Origin: Microbispora sp. H13382 | Lineage (GTDB): Bacteria; Actinomycetota; Actinomycetes; Streptosporangiales; Streptosporangiaceae | NCBI RefSeq assembly: GCF_014161445.1 | Contig: NZ_JABBXA010000019.1 | Location: 62,001 to 126,000, forward strand | Length of the DNA stretch: 64,000 nt | Reading direction: 5' to 3' | Part shown: positions 18,478 through 26,353 of the stretch, one piece after another | Numbering within the stretch: the first letter of the stretch is position 1 | How the letters are laid out: each line of letters starts with the position of its first letter | Notes under the pieces: model-generated | Told to the model about the DNA's origin: nothing | The model's input: only the letters and a program-made list of their open reading frames with translations | Database searches by the model: none | Program-made: the position numbers and the translations under genes

Positions 18478-18897
18478 ATGAGTATCCAGCGCGGCAGCGA
18501 CAAACACGGCCGCCGGCTCGACGAGGAGCAGAAGCACGAGACACAAGGCCTCGTGCAGGGCGCCGGACGCACCCGGGTCGAGGAGTGGCGCGAGCCCGAG
18601 CCGACGCAGCAGCCCGAGGAGGACATGTCGCCGCCTCGCCGGCATCCGCCCGGCCGCGAGCCCGGGACGCCGCTCGGCATCACCCCCGCCGACGTGGAAC
18701 GCCGCAGCCACCTCGCCACCTGGCTCAGCGACGCCGGCTTCCCCGCCGACCCGGCCAAGCTGCTCGCCCACGCCGAGCACAAGAACGCTCCCGACGCGGT
18801 GATCGACGCCGTACGGCGGCTGCCCGAGATGACGTTCCACAACATCGCGGAGGTGGCGGAGGCGCTCGGACTCGGAGTGGAACGTCAGCGCTGGTAG
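18478..18897 (+). CDS. DUF2795 protein
   Basis: A 139-residue soluble protein. The first ~70 residues are charged and probably disordered (many Glu, Arg, Pro). The C-terminal ~65 residues (VERRSHLATWLSDAGFPADPAKLLAHAEHKNAPDAVIDAVRRLPEMTFHNIAEVAEALG) match the small DUF2795 helical domain of actinobacteria, whose function is unknown. A strong GGGAGGTGAGG ribosome-binding site precedes the ATG. The baeRF-like gene starts 10 bases after its stop, so the two are very likely cotranscribed. A role in stress or translation is possible only by that association. Confidence 0.75.
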   Translation: MSIQRGSDKHGRRLDEEQKHETQGLVQGAGRTRVEEWREPEPTQQPEEDMSPPRRHPPGREPGTPLGITPADVERRSHLATWLSDAGFPADPAKLLAHAEHKNAPDAVIDAVRRLPEMTFHNIAEVAEALGLGVERQRW

Positions 18898-18906
18898 GGA
18901 GGGCCC

Positions 18907-19980
18907 GTGAGACTGGACTTCATCCGCGGGCTGTACGAGCGGAGCGGCCCGTACGCCTCGGTATACGTGGACACCGACCGGTCGTCCGAGGGCCCGGCCA
19001 ACGTGATCCAGCGCCGCTGGGCCCAGCTCAGGGACCGGCTCGCCGAGGAGGGCGCGCCGGCCTCGGCCCTCGAGCCCATCGGCGAGCTGATGCTCGATCC
19101 GGGGTGGGTCGCGCCGGGGCGCGCGGCCTTCGCCAGGGAGGGCGAGGTCGTGCTCACCGAGGCGCTCGCCCACCGGCCGCGCCGCCAGACCGCGCGCTGG
19201 TCGCCGCTCCCCCACGTGGTGCCGTTGCTCGCGCAGCGCGGCGAGCACGTGCCGCACATCGAGGTGCTGGCCGACCGCGCAGGCGGCGAGGTGGTCGTCG
19301 TGGCCGACGGGCGGCGGCGGGAGCTGACCGTGGAGGTGGCGGACCCGGACCGGTCGCTCCAGAAGACCGGCCAGGGCGGCTGGTCGCAGGCCAACTTCGA
19401 CCGGGAGGTCGAGGAGGGCTGGCGCCGCAACGCCGTGGCCCTCGCCGAGGTGGTGGAGAAGGAGGCGCACGGCATCGGCGCGGAGGTGGTGGTGCTGGCC
19501 GGCGATCCCAAGGCCCGCGCGCTCGTGACCGACTACCTCGCCAAGGACGTCGTACGGCGGCTGACGGTGGCCGAGCACGGCAGCCGCGCCCCGGGCGCCG
19601 ACCTGGACCACTTCCGGCGGGAGGTCGAAGGGGCCTGCCGGGCCTGGACCGAGCGGCGTTGTGAGGATCTGCTGAACACGTACGCGGCGGGCAACGCCGT
19701 GACGGGCCTCACGGAGACGGCACGGGCGCTGCGCGACCGGCGGGTGGGGGCGGTGCTGATGCACGACGACCCGTCCTCCACGGCCATGATGTGGATCGGG
19801 CCCGAGCCCACGCAGCTGTCCACCGACCCCACGGAGCTGACCGCCTGGGGGGTCGAACGGCCCGTGCGGGAGCGCGCGGACGCCGCCCTCGCGCGGGCGG
19901 TGGCCGCGACCGACGCCGAGCTGTGGTTCGTCCCGCGCATCGAGTCGCCGGACGGCATCGGGGCGTTGCTGCGCTTCTGA
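18907..19980 (+). CDS. Bacterial release-factor-like protein (baeRF family, Rv2629-like)
   Basis: A 357-residue protein of the bacterial eRF1/Vms1-like family, to which Mycobacterium tuberculosis Rv2629 belongs. Features are the N-terminal DFIRGLYERSGPYASVYVDTDRS, a central beta-rich region (EVVVVADGRRRELTVEVAD), and a C-terminal domain with EVVVLAGDPKARALVTDYL. The family is related to archaeo-eukaryotic peptide-release factors and is proposed to act at stalled ribosomes; the bacterial members lack proven activity. The start is GTG at 18907 with GGAGGG upstream. It is coupled to the DUF2795 gene and converges with lutC. Confidence 0.75.
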   Translation: MRLDFIRGLYERSGPYASVYVDTDRSSEGPANVIQRRWAQLRDRLAEEGAPASALEPIGELMLDPGWVAPGRAAFAREGEVVLTEALAHRPRRQTARWSPLPHVVPLLAQRGEHVPHIEVLADRAGGEVVVVADGRRRELTVEVADPDRSLQKTGQGGWSQANFDREVEEGWRRNAVALAEVVEKEAHGIGAEVVVLAGDPKARALVTDYLAKDVVRRLTVAEHGSRAPGADLDHFRREVEGACRAWTERRCEDLLNTYAAGNAVTGLTETARALRDRRVGAVLMHDDPSSTAMMWIGPEPTQLSTDPTELTAWGVERPVRERADAALARAVAATDAELWFVPRIESPDGIGALLRF

Positions 19981-20011
19981 CCCGGGCTTCTGATCCGGGC
20001 TTCTGATCCGG
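19973..20011. repeat. Three tandem copies of a 13-bp unit over a stop codon
   Basis: The unit GCTTCTGA(C/T)CCGG occurs three times head to tail, the first copy supplying the stop codon of the baeRF gene. It lies between convergent genes, just before the lutC stop. It looks like replication slippage and provides extra stop codons. Confidence 0.85.
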
Positions 20012-20018
20012 GCGGGCC

Positions 20019-20630
20019 TCAGGTCACGATCAGCACTTCGAGCGTGCGGGGGCCGTGGACGCCCTCGACCCGGTTCAGCTCGATGTCGCTGGTCGCCGAG
20101 GGGCCGCTGATCCAGGTCAGGGGCCGCGCGGGGTCGAGCCGGGCGACGGCGTCCGGCACCGCCGCGACGATCTGCGCGGCGCGCACCACGCACAGGTGGT
20201 AGTCGGGCACCAGCGTGAGCGCCCGCCGGCCCTGGCCCGGCCCGGCGTCGAGGACGATCGTGCCGGTCTCGGCGATCGCGACCGCGCAGGTCGTGAGCAC
20301 ACCGTCCACCGCGTCGAGGTCGGCGGCGCTCAGAGGCGGGTCGTCGGCGACCGCTTCCGCACCCTCGGCGGCCAACCACCGCGGGGGGAACCCTCCGGGC
20401 ACGACGACCCTGCGCGCCCCGCGCCCGGCGAGGGACCGCGCGACCTGCCCGGCCGTGCCCGCCTCGTCCACCACGTGGACCACGGCGCGGTAGTCGCGGA
20501 CCCGCTCCTCGAACAGGCGGATATCGCCCGGGGCCGGGGAGGGCCCGCGGTAGGCGCGGGTGATCTCGACGTCGGGCACGCCCGCCAGGGCGCGGCGGAC
20601 CCGGGCGAGGATCAGGTCGCGGGAGCTCAT
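20019..20630 (-). CDS. lutC: Lactate utilisation protein LutC (LUD domain)
   Basis: A 203-residue LUD-domain protein, third subunit of the LutABC iron-sulfur L-lactate oxidase complex that turns L-lactate into pyruvate. It begins MSSRDLILARVRRALAGVPD and carries the family's GVLTTCAVAIAETGTIVLDAG and RALTLVPDYHLCVV segments. The ATG at 20630 overlaps the lutB stop by four bases (ATGA). It is last in the leftward lutABC operon. It converges with the baeRF gene. Confidence 0.92.
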   Translation of the reverse strand: MSSRDLILARVRRALAGVPDVEITRAYRGPSPAPGDIRLFEERVRDYRAVVHVVDEAGTAGQVARSLAGRGARRVVVPGGFPPRWLAAEGAEAVADDPPLSAADLDAVDGVLTTCAVAIAETGTIVLDAGPGQGRRALTLVPDYHLCVVRAAQIVAAVPDAVARLDPARPLTWISGPSATSDIELNRVEGVHGPRTLEVLIVT

Positions 20631-22042
20631 CGGCGGCCTCCGTCCGTGCGGTCCCACCATTCGCGGAACGACTCGCGGGGCACCTCCGGGAGGTCCCTGG
20701 TGTCGGTCCACCCGGCGAGCGGCCCCGGCAGTCTGCGGGGCACGAGCCGGCGCAGCCGTCCCCCGGCCCGCTGCAGGCCCGCCAGCCGTCCCGGCCGCTC
20801 GAACACCCATCCGGCCGCCGCCATCCCGGCGCGCTCCGGCCAGGGGTGGCGGGCCCGGGCCCGCAGGTCCACCAGTACGGACGGGATGTCGATGGCCACC
20901 GGGCAGACGTCGTAGCAGGCGCCGCACAGCGAGGAGGCGTACGGCAGCGAGCGGTCCAGCTCCGAGCCCATGCCGCGCAGCTGCGGCGTCAGGATGGCCC
21001 CGATCGGCCCGGGATAGACCGAGCCGTACGCGTGGCCGCCGGTCCGTTCGTACACCGGGCAGACGTTGAGGCAGGCCGAGCAGCGGATGCAGCGCAGCGC
21101 CTGCCGTCCCACCTCGTCGGCGAGGACGCGGGTGCGGCCGTTGTCGAGCAGCACGAGGTGGAACTCCTGGCCCTCGGCCGCCCCGGTCCACATGGAGGTG
21201 TAGGGGTTCATCCGCTCCCCGGTGGAGCTGCGCGGCAGGAGCTGGAGGAAGACCTCCAGGTCACGCCAGGACGGCAGCACCTTCTCGATGCCGACCACGC
21301 TGATCAGCGTGCGCGGCAGCGTGAGGCACATGCGGCCGTTGCCCTCGGACTCCAGCACGACCATGGTGCCGGTCTCGGCGATCGCGAAGTTGGCCCCGGA
21401 GATCGCCACCTTGGTCTTCAGGAAGCGCTCGCGCAGGTGGAGCCGGGCCGCCTCGGCCAGCGCCTCCGGGTCGTCGGTCAGGTCGCCGGGGGCGGGCCGG
21501 CCCCAGCCGGACATGTGCTCGGCGAAGATCTCCCGGATCTCCGCGCGGTTGCGGTGGATCGCCGGGACGAGGATGTGCGAGGGCCGGTCGTCTCCCAGCT
21601 GCACGATCAGCTCGGCGAGGTCGGTCTCGTACGCGGTGACGCCGTGCTCCAGCAGCGCCTCGTTGAGGCCGATCTCCTGGGTGGCCATCGACTTGACCTT
21701 GACGACCTCGGTCTCGCCCGTGGCCTTCACCAGGTCGGCGACGATCCGGTTCGCCTCCGCCGCGTCCGCGGCCCAGTGGACGTGGCCTCCGGCCGCCGTG
21801 ACGGCCTCCTCCAGCTGCATCAGATATCTGTCGAGGTTGCGGAGCGTGTGCTCCTTGATCGCCCGGCCGGCCTCGCGCAGCCCGGCCCAGTCGGGCGCCT
21901 CCGCCACGACGCTCGCCCGCCTGGCCCTGATGGTCCTGGTCGCCTTGCGCAGGTTGAACCGCAGTTGCGAGTCCCGTACGGCTCTCGCGGCGTTGCGGGG
22001 GAAGGGGCGGTCCGCCGGCATGCCGAGGAAGGTGACGCTCAT
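20627..22042 (-). CDS. lutB: Lactate utilisation iron-sulfur protein LutB
   Basis: A 471-residue iron-sulfur subunit of the L-lactate oxidation complex. Residues about 60-300 form the LUD-like domain (KVKSMATQEIGLNEALLEHG, AIAETGTMVVLESEGNGR). Residues about 310-400 hold two 4Fe-4S motifs, CIRCSACLNVCPVY and CGACYDVCPV. It overlaps lutA by four bases at its start and lutC by four at its stop, so all three are translationally coupled. Electrons probably pass to the quinone pool or a flavoprotein, which is inference. Confidence 0.94.
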   Translation of the reverse strand: MSVTFLGMPADRPFPRNAARAVRDSQLRFNLRKATRTIRARRASVVAEAPDWAGLREAGRAIKEHTLRNLDRYLMQLEEAVTAAGGHVHWAADAAEANRIVADLVKATGETEVVKVKSMATQEIGLNEALLEHGVTAYETDLAELIVQLGDDRPSHILVPAIHRNRAEIREIFAEHMSGWGRPAPGDLTDDPEALAEAARLHLRERFLKTKVAISGANFAIAETGTMVVLESEGNGRMCLTLPRTLISVVGIEKVLPSWRDLEVFLQLLPRSSTGERMNPYTSMWTGAAEGQEFHLVLLDNGRTRVLADEVGRQALRCIRCSACLNVCPVYERTGGHAYGSVYPGPIGAILTPQLRGMGSELDRSLPYASSLCGACYDVCPVAIDIPSVLVDLRARARHPWPERAGMAAAGWVFERPGRLAGLQRAGGRLRRLVPRRLPGPLAGWTDTRDLPEVPRESFREWWDRTDGGRR

Positions 22043-22776
22043 CGCACTCCCGCCGTCTCGGTCGAGCAGAGGATCTCGGCCAGGTGCATCACCCGTACGC
22101 CGGACTTCTGCCGGCCGAGCATGCCGCCGATGTGCATCAGGCACGAGTTGTCGGCCGCGCACAGCACCTCGGCGCCGGTGTCGAGGACGGCGCGCACCTT
22201 GTCGGCGCACATCGCCGCCGACACGTCGGCGTTCTTCAGCGCGAAGGTGCCGCCGAAGCCGCAGCACTCCTCCGCTCCCGGCAGCGGCACCAGTTCCAGC
22301 CCCTTGACCTGGCGTAACAGCGTCAGCGGGCGGTCGCCCAAGTGGAGGCCGCGCAGTGAGTGGCACGTCGGGTGGTAGGTGACCCGGTGGGGAAAGTACG
22401 CCCCCACGTCGGTCACCCCCAGCACGTCGACCAGGAACTCGGTCAGCTCGTAGGTCCTGGGCACGACCCGCGCCACCGCGTCGGCGAAGGGACCCCGCGT
22501 TCCGGCCAGCTTCGGATACTGCTCGCGGATCATGGCCGCGCACGAGCCCGAGGGGACGACGACCGCGTCGTAGCCGCGCAGCGCCGCCACGCCGCGCCGG
22601 GCCAGCCGTACGGCCTCGTCCCGGTAGCCGGTGTTGGCGTGCATCTGCCCGCAGCAGGTCTGGGCGCGGGGGAAGTCGGCCTCCACGCCGAGACGGCGCA
22701 GCAGGCGCACGACCGCCCGCCCGGTGTCCGGGAAGAGCGTGTCGTTGACGCAGGTGACGAACAGGGCTACCCGCAC
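22039..22776 (-). CDS. lutA: Lactate utilisation protein LutA (CCG domain)
   Basis: A 245-residue subunit of the L-lactate oxidation complex with two cysteine-rich CCG domains: FPRAQTCCGQMHANTG and GAEECCGFGGTFALKNADVS. These ligate iron-sulfur clusters in the heterodisulfide-reductase-like family. It begins MRVALFVTCVNDTLFPDTG and is first in the operon; its start is 18 bases from the nearer of the two operator palindromes, so repression by the divergent FadR-type regulator is likely. Confidence 0.94.
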   Translation of the reverse strand: MRVALFVTCVNDTLFPDTGRAVVRLLRRLGVEADFPRAQTCCGQMHANTGYRDEAVRLARRGVAALRGYDAVVVPSGSCAAMIREQYPKLAGTRGPFADAVARVVPRTYELTEFLVDVLGVTDVGAYFPHRVTYHPTCHSLRGLHLGDRPLTLLRQVKGLELVPLPGAEECCGFGGTFALKNADVSAAMCADKVRAVLDTGAEVLCAADNSCLMHIGGMLGRQKSGVRVMHLAEILCSTETAGVR

Positions 22777-22794
22777 ATGCCCTCCCGGCGTGTA

Positions 22795-22822
22795 TGGTCA
22801 GACCAAATATGGTCAGACCATA
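22795..22822. promoter_or_regulatory. Two tandem FadR-type operators between lutA and lutR
   Basis: Two copies of the palindrome TGGTCAGACCA lie at 22795-22805 and 22810-22820, centres 15 bases apart; the second extends to TATGGTCAGACCATA. They match the TGGTnnnACCA pattern bound by GntR regulators of the FadR/LldR/PdhR group. The spacing of about one and a half helical turns would put the two dimers on different faces. They sit in the divergent promoter region, so lutR probably represses both lutABC and itself. Confidence 0.85.
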
Positions 22823-22867
22823 CATCCTGGTTCGCCTCCGGCGACACCGGCGTCGTGAGGAGCCGCG

Positions 22868-23632
22868 GTGACCACCGAAGAACGCCGGCGTACGGACGCC
22901 CGCCCGCGCGCCTTCGAGGAGGTGCTCGCCCGCATCGAGGAGCGGATCGCGGCCGACGGCCTGACCGTCGGCGACCGGCTGCCGGGCGAACGCCAGCTCG
23001 CCGAGCAGCTCGGCGTCGGCCGGTCGTCGGTCCGCGAGGCGCTGCGCGTGCTGGAGACCCTCGGCGTGGTCACGCCGCAGGCCGGCCGGGGCCCGGACGC
23101 CGGGGCGGTGCTCACCTCCCGCCCGGGAAGCGCGCTCACCGACCTGCTCCGGCTGCATCTCGGGCTCGCCACGCTCTCGATGCGCGAGGTGATCGACACC
23201 CGGCTGATGATCGAGCAGTGGGCCGCGGCCCGGGCGGCGACTCCCCCGCCCGCGGTTTCCACGGGCACGGTCTCCACGCCCACTGCCACTGCCACGGCCA
23301 CGGCCACGGCCACGGCGCGGATGGCGGAGGCGATCGCGGCCATGGACGCGGCCCGCGACCCCGCCGAGTTCGTCGAGCACGACATCGCGTTCCACCTGGC
23401 CCTCGCCGAGGCGTCGGGCAACCGGCTGATCGTGGCGGTCATGCGGGCGCTGCGCGACGCCGTGCGCCGCTACGCCGTGGACGCCGTCGTACGGCTCGGC
23501 GACACCGGCGGGCTGCAGGACGACCACCGGCGCATCCACCGGGCGATCGAGGACGGCGACGCCGGCGCCGCGGCGGCCGCGGTCGCCGGGCACCTTGCCC
23601 GCGCCTATCCGGAGTCTGGCCCGGATTCATAG
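22868..23632 (+). CDS. lutR: GntR-family (FadR subfamily) repressor of lactate utilisation
   Basis: A 254-residue regulator. The N-terminal winged helix (about 15-85) has GDRLPGERQLAEQLGVGRSSVREALRVLETLGVV. The C-terminal FCD domain carries helical ligand-binding segments with DIAFHLALAEASGNRL and DHRRIHRAIEDGD. An unusual low-complexity insert of about 24 residues (TPPPAV... with alternating Ala-Thr, about 125-148), encoded by a hexamer repeat, interrupts the first FCD helices. The start is GTG. The divergent position and operators support control by L-lactate, as for LldR/LutR relatives. The stop codon is part of the next gene's palindrome. Confidence 0.85.
   Translation: MTTEERRRTDARPRAFEEVLARIEERIAADGLTVGDRLPGERQLAEQLGVGRSSVREALRVLETLGVVTPQAGRGPDAGAVLTSRPGSALTDLLRLHLGLATLSMREVIDTRLMIEQWAAARAATPPPAVSTGTVSTPTATATATATATARMAEAIAAMDAARDPAEFVEHDIAFHLALAEASGNRLIVAVMRALRDAVRRYAVDAVVRLGDTGGLQDDHRRIHRAIEDGDAGAAAAAVAGHLARAYPESGPDS
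23283..23317. repeat. Hexamer repeat inside lutR
   Basis: About six imperfect copies of a 6-bp unit (GCCACT becoming GCCACG) encode the alternating Thr-Ala stretch in the ligand domain of LutR. The unit length keeps the frame when copy number changes. Confidence 0.8.
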
Positions 23633-23643
23633 AACATGTTCTA
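23630..23643. promoter_or_regulatory. Perfect KstR-type palindrome TAGAACATGTTCTA
   Basis: This 14-base perfect palindrome fits the KstR consensus TnnAACnnGTTnnA of the mycobacterial sterol-degradation regulon. It starts on the lutR stop codon and ends 9 bases before the GTG of the F420-dependent oxidoreductase, so binding would block that gene's transcription or initiation. Other TetR regulators could use a similar site. Confidence 0.7.
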
Positions 23644-23652
23644 ATCACGCGT

Positions 23653-24666
23653 GTGGCCGATGATCTGAGACTCGGGCTGAACCTCGGGTACTGGCAGCGG
23701 AACGCCGACGACGCGACCGAGGTGGTGCTGGCCGCCGAGCGCCTCGGCTACGAGTCGGTGTGGACCGCCGAGGCGTACGGCAGCGACGCGTTCACCCCCC
23801 TGGCCTGGTACGGCGCCAGGACCAGCCGCATCAAGCTCGGCACCAGCGTGGCCCAGCTGTCCGCCCGTCCCCCGGTGACCACGGCCATGACCGCGATGAC
23901 GCTCGACCACCTCACCGGCGGGCGGCTGCTGCTCGGCGTCGGCGCGTCCGGCCCGCAGGTCGTGGAGGGCTGGTACGGCCGGCCGTTCGCCGCGCCGCTC
24001 GCCCGCACCCGCGAGTACGTCGAGATCATGCGGAAGGTGTGGCGGCGGGAGGAGCCGGTGACCAGCCCCGGCCCGCACTATCCGCTGCCGCTGCCCGGCG
24101 GCCTCGGCAAGCCGCTCAAGCTGATCACCCACCCGCTGCGGCCCGACATCCCTGTCTACCTGGGCGCCGAGGGCCCGAAGAACGTCGCGCTCGCGGCCGA
24201 GATCGGTCAGGGCTGGCTGCCGCTGTTCGCCTTCCCCGAGAAGATCGAGGCGATGTACGGCGACGCGCTGGCCGGCGCGAAACCGGGGTTCGACGTCGCC
24301 GCCATGGTCATGGTGGTCGTCACCGGCGACCTGCGGGCCGCGCTCGACGGCGTGAAGATGATGCTGACCCTCTACATCGGCGGCATGGGGGCCAAGACCC
24401 GCAACTTCCACGCCGACATCATCGGCAGGATGGGCTACGCCGAGGAGGCCGGCCGCATCCAGGAGCTGTACCTGGCCGGCCGCCGCGACGAGGCGTTCGC
24501 CGCCATCCCCGACGAGCTGGCCGACGGCATCGCGCTCCTCGGCCCGCTCGGCCGCATCCGGGAGCGGCTGGAGCTGTGGCGCCGCAGCCCGGTCACGACG
24601 CTGCTCGTCATGGGTCCCCGCGACGAGCCCACGCTCAGAGCCGTACGGGATCTGGTCCTCGGGTGA
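23653..24666 (+). CDS. LLM-class F420-dependent oxidoreductase (Rv3520c-like)
   Basis: A 337-residue luciferase-like (beta/alpha)8-barrel enzyme that should use reduced coenzyme F420. Signature stretches are LNLGYWQRNADDA, SVWTAEAYGSDAFTPLAWYGA, IKLGTSVAQLSARPP, TLDHLTGGRLLLGVGASGPQVVEGWYG and VYLGAEGPKNVALAAEIGQGWLP. From memory these resemble mycobacterial Rv3520c, a member of the KstR sterol regulon. The GTG at 23653 is the first start after the palindrome. The last 32 bases overlap the convergent amidotransferase gene. The substrate is unknown; a steroid or acyl-CoA intermediate is suggested only by the operator. Confidence 0.85.
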   Translation: MADDLRLGLNLGYWQRNADDATEVVLAAERLGYESVWTAEAYGSDAFTPLAWYGARTSRIKLGTSVAQLSARPPVTTAMTAMTLDHLTGGRLLLGVGASGPQVVEGWYGRPFAAPLARTREYVEIMRKVWRREEPVTSPGPHYPLPLPGGLGKPLKLITHPLRPDIPVYLGAEGPKNVALAAEIGQGWLPLFAFPEKIEAMYGDALAGAKPGFDVAAMVMVVVTGDLRAALDGVKMMLTLYIGGMGAKTRNFHADIIGRMGYAEEAGRIQELYLAGRRDEAFAAIPDELADGIALLGPLGRIRERLELWRRSPVTTLLVMGPRDEPTLRAVRDLVLG

Positions 24667-25345
24667 GCGCCGCCCGGTCGGCCACCGCGGCGGCGAAGGC
24701 CCGCACCAGCGGGTGCGGCTGCCGTTCGGCCAGCTCGGGCTGGAACAGCGTGACCAGATAGAAGGGGTGGCCGGGCAGCTCGGCCACCCGCGTCTCCCCC
24801 TCCTCGTCGTGGCCGGTGAAGCGCAGGCCGTGGGCCTCCAGGGTCTCCAGATAGGCGGGATCGGGGCCGTACGAGCAGAAGTAGCGCTCCACGGTGCGGT
24901 CGGCACCGACGATCCGCTCGGCCAGCGAGCCGGGGACGAGCCGCACCGCCGCCTCGTGCCCGGCGAGGGAGCAGGCGAGCTGCCTGATCAGCGGGTTCGG
25001 GGCGTCCGGGTCGTTCTCGGCGTGGCTGACGGTCAGCCCGCACACGTGGCGGGCGTACTCAAGCAGCGCGTGCTGGAAACCGGCGCAGGTGCCCAGCAGC
25101 GGGATCGCGTGCTCACGGGCGGTCCGGGCGGCCGTGATCGCCCCCTGCTCGCTGCGGTACGGGCTGCCGGGCAGGATCCAGACACCGTCGAACCCGCCGA
25201 GATCGGCGACCTCGTCGGTCCTGATCCAGTAGGCGTCGAGGTCCAGCCCTTCGCGCTCGCGCAGCGCGCCGAGTATGAGCGGGACGCGGGTGTGGGAGCG
25301 GACGGTGGGCGACCGGTCGCCCACCAGCGCGATGCGGGGTCTCAT
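24635..25345 (-). CDS. Class I glutamine amidotransferase-like protein
   Basis: A 236-residue protein resembling the glutaminase half of CTP synthase. The nucleophile elbow is LLGTCAGFQHALLEY, with the catalytic cysteine in GTCAG. The His-x-Glu partner motif appears as HPFYLVTLFQPE near the C terminus. The N terminus is RIALVGDRSPTVRSHTRVP. No synthetase partner is adjacent, so the acceptor of ammonia is unknown; it may act as a stand-alone hydrolase. Starts at 25345, 25354 and 25381 are possible and none has a good ribosome-binding site. The last would run into the LysR operator, so I favour one of the shorter forms. Confidence 0.78.
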   Translation of the reverse strand: MRPRIALVGDRSPTVRSHTRVPLILGALREREGLDLDAYWIRTDEVADLGGFDGVWILPGSPYRSEQGAITAARTAREHAIPLLGTCAGFQHALLEYARHVCGLTVSHAENDPDAPNPLIRQLACSLAGHEAAVRLVPGSLAERIVGADRTVERYFCSYGPDPAYLETLEAHGLRFTGHDEEGETRVAELPGHPFYLVTLFQPELAERQPHPLVRAFAAAVADRAALTRGPDPVRL

Positions 25346-25377
25346 GACGTCCATGCTGACGACGTGCGAACTTAATG

Positions 25378-25393
25378 ACAAATGATGATTTGT
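25378..25393. promoter_or_regulatory. Inverted repeat ACAAAT-GATG-ATTTGT, likely LysR operator
   Basis: Perfect 6-base arms with a 4-base spacer lie between the divergent amidotransferase and LysR genes. They sit 22 bases upstream of the favoured LysR start and contain a T-N11-A frame, as expected of an autoregulatory LysR site. Confidence 0.6.
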
Positions 25394-25415
25394 GGGGTTG
25401 CCATAAGGGATGCTG

Positions 25416-26264
25416 ATGCCCGTGGATCCTCATCTGCTGCGCACGTTCGTGACCGTGGTCGCCGAGGGGTCGTTCTCGGCGGCGGCCGACCGGCTCGGCT
25501 ACACCCAGCCCGCGGTCTCCCAGCAGATCGCGGCGCTGGAGGCCGACCTCGGGGTGCCGCTGCTCGGCCGCCGTCCCGTACGGCCGACCCGGGCGGGCGA
25601 ACGCCTGCTGGAGCACGCCGGGCCGCTGCTGCTGCGGCTGCGGGCCGCGCGGGCGGACGTGGCGCGGCTGTCCGCCGAGCCGCGGACGCTGACCCTCGCC
25701 GCCGGCCCGCTCGCCCTCACGGCGGGCACGGCGGCGGCGCTGGCCGGGGTGACGACGGTGCGCGTCGCGGGCGCGGCGGCGGCCGTGGCGCTGGTGGCCT
25801 CGGGCGAGGCCGATCTCGCGCTCGTCGACGGGCCGGCGGCGCCCTCCGACCCGCTGAGCCTTCCCGACGCGGGGCCGCTCACCACTGTGGGCGTGCGGGA
25901 GGAGGAGCTGGTCGTCGTGCTGCCGGAGGGGCATCCGCTGGCGGGCCGCGCCGGCCTGCGGCTGGACGACCTGGCGGACGCCGTGTGGGTGGACGCCGCC
26001 GAGGTGATGCCGCTCGACCGGCTGCGCGCCGTGGCGCGGCTCGACGGGCTGCGGCCCGGCATCCGCTACGAGGGCCACGACCCGGCCGTCGCGGCGCGCC
26101 TGGCCGCGGCCGGGCACGGCCTGACCCTGCTGCCCGCGTCCACCGCGCCGTGCGGGGTGCGGGTGCCGCTGGTCGCGCCGCGGATCGTGCACCGGGTCGA
26201 GCTGGTGCACGCGGCCCTCCCGCCCGGCCCCGCCGCCGAGGTCGTCCGCGCGCTCACGTCCTGA
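25416..26264 (+). CDS. LysR-family transcriptional regulator
   Basis: A 282-residue regulator (284 if the ATG at 25410 is used). The N-terminal winged helix is standard: PHLLRTFVTVVAEGSFSAAADRLGYTQPAVSQQIAALEADLGVPLLGR. The C-terminal co-inducer domain is alanine-rich and short, about 190 residues, with SGEADLALVDGP and GIRYEGHDPAVAARLAAAGHGLTLLP. I choose 25416 because AGGG lies 6 bases upstream; a GTG at 25422 is also possible. Divergence from the amidotransferase gene, with a palindrome between them, suggests that gene is its target. Confidence 0.85.
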   Translation: MPVDPHLLRTFVTVVAEGSFSAAADRLGYTQPAVSQQIAALEADLGVPLLGRRPVRPTRAGERLLEHAGPLLLRLRAARADVARLSAEPRTLTLAAGPLALTAGTAAALAGVTTVRVAGAAAAVALVASGEADLALVDGPAAPSDPLSLPDAGPLTTVGVREEELVVVLPEGHPLAGRAGLRLDDLADAVWVDAAEVMPLDRLRAVARLDGLRPGIRYEGHDPAVAARLAAAGHGLTLLPASTAPCGVRVPLVAPRIVHRVELVHAALPPGPAAEVVRALTS

Positions 26265-26353
26265 GCGCCACCCATCGGAGCTCAGTGCGCAAGCGGGCAC
26301 GAGCTCCCGCAGGTCAGGCTTCCCTCCTCGCCGCCGACCGACAGGACGGGCGG

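Noticed and set aside
20846-22378. Plus-strand frame opposite lutB
   Set aside because: lutB carries the iron-sulfur motifs and four-base overlaps with its neighbours, so the antisense frame is a shadow.
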